From contig PWLR01000072.1 in assembly GCA_003558435.1 (NCBI GenBank), forward strand, positions 1 through 39,491: a stretch of DNA of 39,491 nt, read 5' to 3'. Source of the DNA: Nitriliruptoraceae bacterium (GTDB lineage: Bacteria; Actinomycetota; Nitriliruptoria; Nitriliruptorales; Nitriliruptoraceae). The notes beneath the pieces are model-generated. The model saw only the letters and a program-made list of their open reading frames with translations. It was not told the origin of the DNA and searched no databases. The position numbers and the translations under genes were made by a program. Shown piece after piece: positions 16,798 through 24,199 of the stretch (positions are counted from its first letter, which is position 1; each line of letters begins with the position of its first letter).

Positions 16798-17727
16798 ATG
16801 CGCGCGATCGTGACCGACAGCTACGGCGGACCGGAGGTGCTGGAGGTCCGCGAGGTCGACGACCCGAAGGTCGGACCCGACAGCGTGCTGGTCCGCGTGC
16901 ACGCCGCCAGCATCAACCCGGTCGACTACAAGATCGTCGGCGGCAACCTCGACGGTGCTTTCCCGACCGTGTTCCCGTTGATCCCGGGCTGGGACGTCGC
17001 CGGCGAGGTCGTCGGGGTCGGTCCGGCGGTGCGCCACCTCGAGGTCGGCCAGCAGGTCTTCGGCTACGGGCGTGAGGACTACGTGGGTGGCGGCACCTGG
17101 GCCGAGCTCACCGCGCTGAACGTCCGGGCGGTCGCACCCGCGCCACCGGCGATGGATGCGATCGAGGCCAGCTGCCTGCCCCTCGCCGGCCTGACCGCCT
17201 ACCAGGCCCTGGTCGAGGCCCTGGAGGTCGGGTCCGGTGACACGGTCCTGATCCATGCCGCGACGGGCGGCGTCGGCACCTTGGCCACCCAGATCGCCGT
17301 GGCATGCGGCGCCCGCGTGATCGGCACCTGCAGCGAGCCCAACCACGAGCTGTTGCGTTCGCTCGGAGGCGAGCCGACGACCTACGGCGATGGCCTGGTC
17401 GACCGCGTCCGCGAACTGGCGCCCGGCGGCGTCGACGCGGTCCTCGACCTGGTCGGTGGCGAGGCGCTCGACACCACCGGCGAGCTGCTGGCGCGCCCGG
17501 GTCGGATCGTGTCGGTCACCGACCCGCGCGTGACGGACGACTGCGGCGGGGTCTACGTGTTCGTGCGGCCCGACGTCGCACAACTCCAGGCGCTGAGCGG
17601 GTTGGTGGAGGCCGGGCAGCTACGGGCGGTGGTCCAGTCGGTCCACGACCTCGAGGATGTCCGTGAGGCCGTCGAGGAGGCATCGTCCGGTCGTGTGCGT
17701 GGCAAGGTCGTGCTCCGGGTCCCGTGA
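16798..17727 (+). CDS. NADPH:quinone reductase-like zinc-independent oxidoreductase (MDR family)
   Basis: A 309-residue medium-chain dehydrogenase/reductase, quinone-oxidoreductase type. It begins MRAIVTDSYGGPEVLEVREV, carries HAASINPVDYKIVGG, then PLIPGWDVAGEVVGVG. The Rossmann nucleotide motif is VLIHAATGGVGTLATQIA (AAxGGVGxxA, the NADPH-type signature). There are no structural zinc cysteines, as expected. It probably reduces quinones or enones with NADPH; the substrate cannot be read. GAAGGA precedes the ATG at 16798. A 151-bp gap separates it from the glutaminase gene, and a strong hairpin follows. Confidence 0.9.
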   Translation: MRAIVTDSYGGPEVLEVREVDDPKVGPDSVLVRVHAASINPVDYKIVGGNLDGAFPTVFPLIPGWDVAGEVVGVGPAVRHLEVGQQVFGYGREDYVGGGTWAELTALNVRAVAPAPPAMDAIEASCLPLAGLTAYQALVEALEVGSGDTVLIHAATGGVGTLATQIAVACGARVIGTCSEPNHELLRSLGGEPTTYGDGLVDRVRELAPGGVDAVLDLVGGEALDTTGELLARPGRIVSVTDPRVTDDCGGVYVFVRPDVAQLQALSGLVEAGQLRAVVQSVHDLEDVREAVEEASSGRVRGKVVLRVP

Positions 17728-17753
17728 GGGTCGGAACCGTTCCCGAGACCACT

Positions 17754-17788
17754 CCGAGCGGCGTTGCAGCATGTGCAACGCCGCTCGG
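17754..17788 (+). terminator. 15-bp perfect stem-loop after the quinone-reductase gene
   Basis: ccgagcggcgttgca (17754-17768) pairs perfectly with tgcaacgccgctcgg (17774-17788) across a 5-nt loop (gcatg). It starts 27 bp after the stop and is followed by tcatctt, a poor T-tract. This is the strongest hairpin I found in the window. It most likely ends transcription before the iclR gene, but its position upstream of a regulator also allows an operator role. Confidence 0.7.
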
Positions 17789-17878
17789 TCATCTTGACCC
17801 CCCGCACCGGGAGTGTCACGGTTGCCCCGTCCTCTCTCGGGAGCGAGAGGACTCACCGAGGCTTGGGAGAGGGCCCGG

Positions 17879-18658
17879 ATGCCGGACGGCGCGGGACGGA
17901 CGCTGAAGACCGCTCACGCGGTGCTGCGGGTCCTGAGGTTGCTCCAGGCGTCGCCGCCGGGACTGACCGCCGGCGAGGTCGCGGACCAGCTCGGTCGCAG
18001 CCGCTCCACCGCGATCAACCTGCTCAACACCCTGTGCGCCGAGGGGTTCGCCGAGCGCGACGACCACGATGCCCGGTACCGGGCGGCCGGTCTCACCGGC
18101 CCCGCCACGTCATCGATCGATCCGGCGGCGCTGCGCACGCTCTACGAGCGGACCAACGAACGCACCTACCTGGCCACCGCAGAGCCCGCTCGGATCGTCG
18201 TCCAGGAGAGTCAGGGGCGGCAGGGACTGCCCTACGTGCCCGGACTGTCCCCCAGCATCACCGATCAGGCCCATGCGTTGGCGGTCGGCAAGGCCGTCCT
18301 CGCCCATCTCGGGCCGGACGCGCTCGACCGATACGTCGATGCCCATGGGTTGTCGGCGTTCACCGGCCACACGGTGACCGATCCCGACCGGTTGCGCACG
18401 GACCTCGACGAGGTGCGTGCCCGCGGGGTGGCCGTCGACGTCGAGGAGTTCGCCGAGGGTCACTGCTGCATCGCAGCACCCCTGCTCGGCCCCGACGGGC
18501 GGCTGCTCGGAGCGCTGGCCCTGTCGGTCAACGTGCGCCGCTTCCGGGCCCAGGGAGAGCAGCTCGCCCACGAGGTCGCCGCAGCCGCACGCCAGGCCAT
18601 CGGACGAGTGGAACACGCGACCCCCGTACCCCTCGAGGCGTTCACCCAGAGGGCCTGA
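17879..18658 (+). CDS. IclR-family transcriptional regulator
   Basis: The 259-residue regulator has an N-terminal winged HTH (about 12-70: LTAGEVADQLGRSRSTAINL, then LCAEGFAERD). Its C-terminal IclR effector domain (about 80-245) has QAHALAVGKAVLAHLGPDAL and EFAEGHCCIAAPLLGPDGRL, where small organic effectors bind. The ATG at 17879 follows GGGAGAGGG; an upstream in-frame start adds 22 residues without family similarity. The three-gene amidohydrolase-DUF59-ADH set begins 51 bp downstream on the same strand, so this protein is the obvious candidate regulator of that set. IclR proteins act as repressors or activators of catabolic operons. Confidence 0.92.
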   Translation: MPDGAGRTLKTAHAVLRVLRLLQASPPGLTAGEVADQLGRSRSTAINLLNTLCAEGFAERDDHDARYRAAGLTGPATSSIDPAALRTLYERTNERTYLATAEPARIVVQESQGRQGLPYVPGLSPSITDQAHALAVGKAVLAHLGPDALDRYVDAHGLSAFTGHTVTDPDRLRTDLDEVRARGVAVDVEEFAEGHCCIAAPLLGPDGRLLGALALSVNVRRFRAQGEQLAHEVAAAARQAIGRVEHATPVPLEAFTQRA

Positions 18659-18709
18659 AACGCACGATCCAGCCACACCCGTGCAAGCCCACACGACAGG
18701 GAGAGATCC

Positions 18710-19756
18710 ATGTACGAGAAGGATGGCGAGAAGTACTTCGTGGTCGACGGGCACGTCCACTTCTGGGACGCCAGTCCGGAGAACCAGTTGAACAAGTACG
18801 GCCGCGGGTTCATCGACTGTTTCTACGACTATCACCGCAACCTCTCCCCGGAGGAGTGGGTGTGGCCGATCGAGAAGTTCGAGAAGTACTCGGAAGAGGA
18901 CATGATCCACGACCTGTTCGAGACCGGGCACGTCGACAAGGCCATCTTCCAGCCGACCTACCTCACCGACTTCTACGAGGAGGGCTTCAACACCACCGAG
19001 CGTTGCGCCTGGATGCGGGACCGACACCCCGACCGGTTCATCCTCAACACGTCGTTCGACCCGCGGGAGGGCGAGAACGGCCTGCGCGAGTTCGAGCAGA
19101 AGGTCGAGCGCTACCAACCGAGCGGCGTCAAGCTCTACACCGCCGAATGGCGCGGCGACTCGAAGGGTTGGAAGCTCTCCGACCCGTGGTCGATGCGCTA
19201 CCTGGAGAAGTGCGAGGAGCTCGGGGTCCGCAACGTGCACGTCCACAAGGGGCCCACGATCTGGCCGCTGAACCGGGACGCCTTCGATGTCGCCGACGTG
19301 GACGACGTCGCGACCGCCTTCACCGGACTGAACTTCGTCGTCGAGCACGTCGGGCTGCCTCGCCTGGAGGACTTCTGCTGGATCGCCACCCAGGAGAAGA
19401 ACGTCTACGGCGGGTTGGCCGTCGCCCTGCCCTTCATCCACTCGCGTCCGCGCTACTTCGCGAAGATCCTCGGTGAACTGCTGTACTGGATCGGCGAGGA
19501 CAACATCCTGTTCGGCAGCGACTACGGCATCTGGAGCCCCAAGTGGCTGGTGGAGTCACTGGTCGACTTCGACATGCCCGAGGACCTCGTCAGCGAGTAC
19601 GGCGAGCTCACGCCCGACATCAAGCGCAAGATCCTCGGGCTGAACGCCGCGAAGCTCTACGACATCGAGGTACCCGACGACATCCCGCAGCCGGCGGAGG
19701 CCGACGACGGCACCACCGAGAAGCCCGCCGTGCCCCAGGAGATGGTGACCGCATGA
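18710..19756 (+). CDS. Amidohydrolase-2 family protein, monooxygenase-accessory type
   Basis: The 348-residue metal-dependent hydrolase of the amidohydrolase_2 (TIM-barrel) family. Metal sites are visible: HxH in VVDGHVHFWD, His in RNVHVHKGPTIWP, His in FVVEHVGLPR and the catalytic Asp in NILFGSDYGIWSP. Extended motifs (INQ-type loop around YGRGFIDCFYDYHRN, and EEWVWPIEKFEKYSEEDMI) resemble the amidohydrolase encoded beside soluble diiron propane monooxygenases (prm/mim clusters) in actinobacteria. That resemblance is from memory of the family. Its role there is unsettled; assembly of the diiron enzyme or hydrolysis of a product are options. SD AGGGAGAG precedes the ATG, and its TGA overlaps the next gene's ATG (ATGA). 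Confidence 0.85.
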   Translation: MYEKDGEKYFVVDGHVHFWDASPENQLNKYGRGFIDCFYDYHRNLSPEEWVWPIEKFEKYSEEDMIHDLFETGHVDKAIFQPTYLTDFYEEGFNTTERCAWMRDRHPDRFILNTSFDPREGENGLREFEQKVERYQPSGVKLYTAEWRGDSKGWKLSDPWSMRYLEKCEELGVRNVHVHKGPTIWPLNRDAFDVADVDDVATAFTGLNFVVEHVGLPRLEDFCWIATQEKNVYGGLAVALPFIHSRPRYFAKILGELLYWIGEDNILFGSDYGIWSPKWLVESLVDFDMPEDLVSEYGELTPDIKRKILGLNAAKLYDIEVPDDIPQPAEADDGTTEKPAVPQEMVTA

Positions 19757-20538
19757 CGCACCGCTCCACGAGCGCGACGAAGGCGGCGTGGGCCGCAGGG
19801 CCCACGCCGCAGGCGGTGTGGACGGCGCTCGGCACCGTCCGCGACCCGGAACTCGACCAGCCGATCACCGACCTCGAGTTCGTGCTCGACGTCGAGGTCC
19901 GCGACGACGAGGTCGACGTCGCGCTACGCCTGCCGACCTACTTCTGCGCCCCGAACTTCGCCTTCCTGATGGTCGCCGACGCCCGGACGGCCATCGAGGC
20001 ACTTCCCGGCGTCGCCCGCGCGAACGTCCGGTTGGTCGACCACTACGCCTCCTCGGAGATCAACGAGGGGATGTCGGCCGACCTCGGGTTCGGGGCCAGC
20101 TTCGACGGGCAGGCCGTCGGCGACGACCTCGAGGAGTTGCGGGACACCTTCACCCGCAAGGGCTTCCTCGCCCGCACCCACGAACTGTGCAAGGAGCTGC
20201 TCACCGCCGGGCTCACACCGGAGGACCTCGCCGGCATGACGGTGGGTGAGCTGCCCCCCTCCCCCCTCGCCGAGCGCTTCATCGCGCGACGTCGCGAACT
20301 CGGCATGCCGAGCGACCCGCACAGCCCGTTGCTGATCGACGTCTGGGGGGTGCCCGTCGCTCCGGAGCAGGTCGGCGACCACCTCCGGCGCGCCCGCACG
20401 GTGCACGTCTCCATCGAGGGCAACGCGGGCATGTGTCGCGGGCTGCTGGCCACCCGCTACGCCGACGGCGGTACCGGGGACGAACGCGCACGAAGCGCCT
20501 ACGACCCCCTCGCCACCACGACCACCACCGCAACCTGA
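19753..20538 (+). CDS. DUF59/MIP18-like Fe-S assembly protein with C-terminal extension
   Basis: The 261-residue protein begins with a DUF59 (PaaD/SufT/MIP18-like) domain at about 15-100: VWTALGTVRDPELDQPITDL, then VDVALRLPTYFCAPNFAFLM carrying the conserved Cys. DUF59 proteins help load iron-sulfur clusters or mature metalloenzymes. About 160 residues follow that are not part of the basic domain, ending in a conserved-looking NAGMCRGLLATRY with a second Cys. The start ATG overlaps the amidohydrolase stop by 4 nt, which indicates translational coupling. This long form appears in propane/methyl-ketone-type diiron monooxygenase clusters, to my knowledge. The alcohol dehydrogenase gene follows 16 bp later. 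Confidence 0.83.
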   Translation: MTHRSTSATKAAWAAGPTPQAVWTALGTVRDPELDQPITDLEFVLDVEVRDDEVDVALRLPTYFCAPNFAFLMVADARTAIEALPGVARANVRLVDHYASSEINEGMSADLGFGASFDGQAVGDDLEELRDTFTRKGFLARTHELCKELLTAGLTPEDLAGMTVGELPPSPLAERFIARRRELGMPSDPHSPLLIDVWGVPVAPEQVGDHLRRARTVHVSIEGNAGMCRGLLATRYADGGTGDERARSAYDPLATTTTTAT

Positions 20539-20554
20539 CGGAAGGGACCTCATC

Positions 20555-21583
20555 ATGCAAGCCGTCCGCCTCCACGCCTACCACGAGTGGCCCAGCCTCG
20601 ATTCGGTCCCCGAGCCCGAGATCACCGGCCCCTGGGACGTCGTCGTGAGGATCGGCGGTGCCGGGCTCTGCCGCACCGACCTGCACATCTACGAGGGGCA
20701 GTGGGCGCCGAAGACCGGCATCGCGCTGCCCTACACCATCGGTCACGAGAACGCCGGCTGGGTGCACGAGGTCGGGACGGCCGTGACCAACGTCGAGGTC
20801 GGGGACGCCGTGATCGTCCATCCGCTCATCACCTGCGGTCTGTGCCGGGCGTGCCGTGACGGCGACGACATGCACTGCGACACCCAGGCGTTCCCCGGTG
20901 TCGACACCGACGGTGGCTGGGCCGAGCTGCTCAAGACCAGCGCACGGTCGGTGGTGAAGCTTCCCGCCGGCGTCGAGCCGGCCGATGTGGCCGCGCACGC
21001 CGACGCCGGTCTGACCGCCTACCACGCCGTCAAGAAGGCGGTCATGCGCGGCGAACTGCTGCCGGGAACCATGGCCGTGGTCATCGGGGCGGGAGGTCTC
21101 GGCCACATCGGCATCCAGTCGTTGAAGGCCCTGTGCGCCGCCGAGGTCATCGTGGTCGACCGCAGCCCGGAGGCGCTCGAGCTCGCCGAGACGGTCGGTG
21201 CCGACCATCTCGTCGAGGCCGACGGCGCCCACGTCGAGCGGGTCCAGGAGATGACCGGCGGCGGAGCGCATGCGGTGTTCGACTTCGTCGGCGAGAACGG
21301 GGTCGTCCAGCAAGGCTTCGACATGACCCGTCGGGCCGCCAGCCACTACGTCATCGGCTACGGCGAGAACATCGACGTGCCGACCATCGATGTGATCTCG
21401 AGCGAACGCAGCTTCGTCGGCAACCTCGTCGGCACCTACAACGACCTCGCGGAACTGATGGTGCTCGCGGCGCAACAGCGGGTCACCCTCCACACCCGCA
21501 CCTTCCCACTCAGCGATGCGGTCGAAGCGATGCAGGAACTGCACCACGGGCGGCTGCAGGGCCGGGGCATCCTGGTTCCGTGA
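20555..21583 (+). CDS. Zinc-dependent NAD(P)+ alcohol dehydrogenase
   Basis: The 342-residue medium-chain alcohol dehydrogenase has catalytic-zinc ligands in GLCRTDLHIYEG (Cys) and TIGHENAGWVHEVG (His-Glu). Structural-zinc cysteines occur in CGLCRACRDGDDMHC, spaced C-x2-C-x2-C-x7-C. The Rossmann motif is VVIGAGGLGHIGIQ (GxGGLG), followed by the ribose-binding Asp of VIVVDRS, suggesting NAD+ preference. In propane monooxygenase operons the equivalent enzyme oxidises the secondary alcohol product (e.g. 2-propanol to acetone). Here it is the last gene of the IclR-linked trio, with AAGGGA upstream of the ATG. The substrate is inferred from context only. Confidence 0.92.
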   Translation: MQAVRLHAYHEWPSLDSVPEPEITGPWDVVVRIGGAGLCRTDLHIYEGQWAPKTGIALPYTIGHENAGWVHEVGTAVTNVEVGDAVIVHPLITCGLCRACRDGDDMHCDTQAFPGVDTDGGWAELLKTSARSVVKLPAGVEPADVAAHADAGLTAYHAVKKAVMRGELLPGTMAVVIGAGGLGHIGIQSLKALCAAEVIVVDRSPEALELAETVGADHLVEADGAHVERVQEMTGGGAHAVFDFVGENGVVQQGFDMTRRAASHYVIGYGENIDVPTIDVISSERSFVGNLVGTYNDLAELMVLAAQQRVTLHTRTFPLSDAVEAMQELHHGRLQGRGILVP

Positions 21584-21584
21584 A

Positions 21585-21631
21585 CCCCGGCGCGGGCCGG
21601 CGCCGCCGGTCCGCGCCGGTCCGCGCCGGGG
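21585..21631 (+). terminator. Stem-loop after the alcohol dehydrogenase gene
   Basis: ccccggcgcgg (21585-21595) and ccgcgccgggg (21621-21631) form a perfect 11-bp stem around a 25-nt GC-rich loop that itself can fold. It starts 1 nt after the ADH stop. There is no T-tract, so this is a likely end of the trio's transcript in a GC-rich genome rather than a canonical terminator. The loop holds a short tandem of ccgcgccggt. Confidence 0.5.
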
Positions 21632-21815
21632 TCGCTGGCGCGAGCGCGAGCGCCGCTCCGATGAACGCGGCACCATCACGAACGCACCGAACGCCATGTC
21701 GCGTTCTCGCCAGCGACGAGGAAGATCGTCGGCGATGGTGCGGGCCGGGCGCCAGCCCGGCCCGACCGAGCCCCGACCGAGCCCTCCACTTCGGCCGCGC
21801 ACCATCCGGAGCACC

Positions 21816-23312
21816 ATGTTCGACGACCCCGACGCCTGTGCGGCTGCCGTGCGGTCCAAGGATCCGCGCTTCGACGGGTGGTTCTTCGTCGCGGTGGTCA
21901 CCACCGGCATCTACTGCCGACCGAGTTGCCCGGCCATGACCCCCAGACGTGAGCACATGCGCTTCCATCCGAGCGCCGCCGCTGCCCAACGCGCGGGCTT
22001 CCGGGCGTGCCGACGGTGTCGACCCGACGCCAGCCCCGGCTCACCGGCATGGGACCTGCGCAGTGACCTCGCCGCGCGGGCGATGCGGGCCATCGCCGAC
22101 GGGGTGGTCGACCGCGATGGCGTCGTGGGCCTGGCCTCGGCGCTCGGCTACAGCGTCCGGCAGGTGGAACGGCACCTGCTGGCCGAACTGGGGGCGGGCC
22201 CTCTGGCACTCGCGCGGGCACAACGTGCCCAGACCGCGCGTCTGTTGATCGAGACGACGACGCTCCCGATGTCCGAGGTCGCCTTCGCCGCAGGCTTCGC
22301 CAGCATCCGCAGCTTCAACGACGCCGTGCGTGAGGTCTTCGCGCGTCCGCCGACCGAGCTGCGTCGTCGCGCGGGCGGGACCGTCCACCCGGCCAGCAAC
22401 GGCACCCTGAGCCTGCGGTTGCCGTTCCGCCGACCGCTCTGGCCCGACAGCCTGTTCGGTCACCTCGTCGCCACCGGGATCCCCGGGGTCGAGGAATGGC
22501 GCGATGGCGCCTATCGCCGCACGCTGCGTCTGCCCCACGGCCACGGCGTGGTCGCCCTGTCACCACGCGACGACCACGTGTCCTGCCGGGTCACGCTCAG
22601 CGATCTGCGTGACCTGACCGTGGCGATCTCGCGCTGTCGGCGACTGCTCGACCTCGACGCGGACCCGCTCGCCATCGACGCCCACCTCGGGGACGACGAG
22701 GTCCTGGCCCCGCTCGTGGCGGCCGCCCCCGGACGCCGGGTTCCGGGGACCGTCGACGCCGATGAAGCCGCCGTCCGGGCGGTACTCGGCCAGCAGGTCT
22801 CCACCGCAGCGGCACGGACCCATGCCGCCCGCCTGGTGACCGCGCACGGCACCACCATCGATGACCCCGACGGTGGCCTGACCCACCTGTTCCCCCGACC
22901 TGCGGCGATCGCGGGCGCGGACCCCGATCGACTGGCGATGCCCGCCGGTCGACGCTCGGCGCTCCATGGCCTGAGCACCGCCATCGCGGAGGGCGCGCTC
23001 GACCTCGGCAGCGGCAGCGACTGGCACAGGGCGAGGGCCGAGCTGCTCGCGCTGCCCGGGATCGGTCCGTGGACGGTCGAGACCATCGCCATGCGGGGCC
23101 TGGGGGACCCGGATGCGTTCCTGGCGACCGACCTGGGTGTCAGACTCGCCACGCGGACGCTCGGTCTGCCCCGGACCCCGGCGGCGCTGTCGCGCTACGC
23201 GGCGGTGTGGCGGCCCTGGCGGGCCTACGCCGTCCAGCACCTCTGGGCGACCGGTGATCACCCGGTCAACCGCTACCCCGAGGAACCTCGGGACTCCGGA
23301 ACCGCCGCCTGA
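21816..23312 (+). CDS. alkA: Ada/AlkA fusion: methylphosphotriester sensor plus 3-methyladenine DNA glycosylase
   Basis: This 498-residue fusion joins an Ada N-terminal zinc domain, an AraC-type HTH and an AlkA glycosylase. Zn cysteines are C34, C38 (YCRPSC) and C65, C68 (CRRCRPD); C34 is the position that accepts methyl groups from phosphotriesters in Ada and turns the protein into an activator. The HTH lies at about 80-185 (LIETTTLPMSEVAFAAGFAS). The AlkA part (about 195-485) has the helix-hairpin-helix LPGIGPWTVETIAMRGLGDP and catalytic D439 in FLATDLGVR. It removes alkylated bases from DNA. The ATG at 21816 is preceded by GGAG. It pairs with ogt 38 bp downstream: one adaptive-response transcript, probably self-activated. 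Confidence 0.95.
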   Translation: MFDDPDACAAAVRSKDPRFDGWFFVAVVTTGIYCRPSCPAMTPRREHMRFHPSAAAAQRAGFRACRRCRPDASPGSPAWDLRSDLAARAMRAIADGVVDRDGVVGLASALGYSVRQVERHLLAELGAGPLALARAQRAQTARLLIETTTLPMSEVAFAAGFASIRSFNDAVREVFARPPTELRRRAGGTVHPASNGTLSLRLPFRRPLWPDSLFGHLVATGIPGVEEWRDGAYRRTLRLPHGHGVVALSPRDDHVSCRVTLSDLRDLTVAISRCRRLLDLDADPLAIDAHLGDDEVLAPLVAAAPGRRVPGTVDADEAAVRAVLGQQVSTAAARTHAARLVTAHGTTIDDPDGGLTHLFPRPAAIAGADPDRLAMPAGRRSALHGLSTAIAEGALDLGSGSDWHRARAELLALPGIGPWTVETIAMRGLGDPDAFLATDLGVRLATRTLGLPRTPAALSRYAAVWRPWRAYAVQHLWATGDHPVNRYPEEPRDSGTAA

Positions 23313-23350
23313 CCCGACAACCGCCACCACCCCACCGCACGAGGGTTCCC

Positions 23351-23872
23351 ATGCCGAGCACCACCGATCTGGGTCATCGCACACACACGGTGACCGACAG
23401 CCCCATCGGGCCGCTCACGCTCGTCGCACGCGACGGGGTGCTCATCGGGCTCTACATGGCCGAGCACCGGCACCGCCCGGAGGCGTCCGGCTTCGGCGAG
23501 GCCTCAGAGGCCGGGTTCACCGCCGCGGTCCGACAACTGGCCGAGTACTTCGCCGGCGAGCGCACCGAGTTCGACCTCCCGGTCGCGCCCCAGGGCACCG
23601 CCTTCCAGCGCAGGGTCTGGGCGGCACTGCGCGACATCCCCTACGGCGAGACGGTCTCCTACGGGCAGCTGGCGGCCGCCATCGGTCATCCCACCGCCTC
23701 ACGCGCGGTCGGCCTCGCGAACGGCCGGAACCCGTTGAGCATCGTGATCCCCTGCCACCGGGTCGTGGGCAGCAGCGGCAAGCTCACCGGCTACGGCGGC
23801 GGGATCGAACGCAAACGTCTCCTGCTCGACCACGAAGCACGGCGCCGGCAACCAACCCTCGGGTGGGGGTAG
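23351..23872 (+). CDS. ogt: O6-methylguanine-DNA methyltransferase
   Basis: The 173-residue suicide enzyme transfers the methyl group from O6-methylguanine to its own Cys. The active site IVIPCHRVVG places the acceptor at C135. Upstream are the DNA-binding helix FQRRVWAALRDIPYGETVSY and SRAVGLANGRNP, which includes the arginine finger and the Asn hinge region. Length and layout match Ogt/MGMT. It follows ada-alkA by 38 bp with GAGGG ahead of the ATG, so the two repair genes are co-transcribed. Confidence 0.95.
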   Translation: MPSTTDLGHRTHTVTDSPIGPLTLVARDGVLIGLYMAEHRHRPEASGFGEASEAGFTAAVRQLAEYFAGERTEFDLPVAPQGTAFQRRVWAALRDIPYGETVSYGQLAAAIGHPTASRAVGLANGRNPLSIVIPCHRVVGSSGKLTGYGGGIERKRLLLDHEARRRQPTLGWG

Positions 23873-24199
23873 GCCGACTCGCCGTCCCGCTCGGCCGCTG
23901 TGGACACGCGGTCACCCTGGTTCGGGGACCCCAGCCTCCCGCCCCGACGGCCGGTGTCCGCGGCTGACCGCGCCGTGTCGCGGTGAGCTGAGTCGAACCA
24001 GCACCAGACGTGACCTTCGATCGGCTGAACCACACGTTCCGCCCGACGTGACCGGGCAGAGTCGCCACTGCGAGCGTTCGACCTCCCACATTGCGTCCAC
24101 CGCACGCCGGACCTGGCCAGCGGAACGTACGCCTCGCGGCCTCGTTATCCGGGTGGCCGCGCATCCGTGGGGCCTACTCGGTACGCCTCCGGAGCCTGC
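23873..24199. other. 327-bp non-coding gap between ogt and the carboxypeptidase gene
   Basis: I see no plausible gene on either strand. The gap contains a 9-bp direct repeat gacgtgacc at 24007-24015 and 24045-24053 (38-bp period). It should carry the promoter of the downstream cell-wall enzyme, but no convincing -35/-10 pair was found. I looked for a c-di-AMP (ydaO) riboswitch because such leaders often precede actinobacterial cell-wall hydrolases, and did not find its conserved blocks. Confidence 0.6.

Noticed and set aside
21601..21631. Short tandem ccgcgccggt repeats as a possible array
   Set aside because: Only two to three units, best explained as part of the stem-loop after the ADH gene; no spacer-repeat structure.
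20279..21910. 543-codon minus-strand frame under DUF59/ADH genes
   Set aside because: Crosses two genes with clear motifs and the stem-loop between them; no recognisable domain.
23985..24012. T-arm-like ggttcgactc on the minus strand, a possible tRNA end
   Set aside because: The flanking bases do not pair as a T-stem and no acceptor, D or anticodon arms could be built around it.
23873..24199. Possible ydaO (c-di-AMP) riboswitch ahead of a cell-wall enzyme
   Set aside because: The conserved sequence blocks are not present in order; only an isolated ggggacc resembles part of it.
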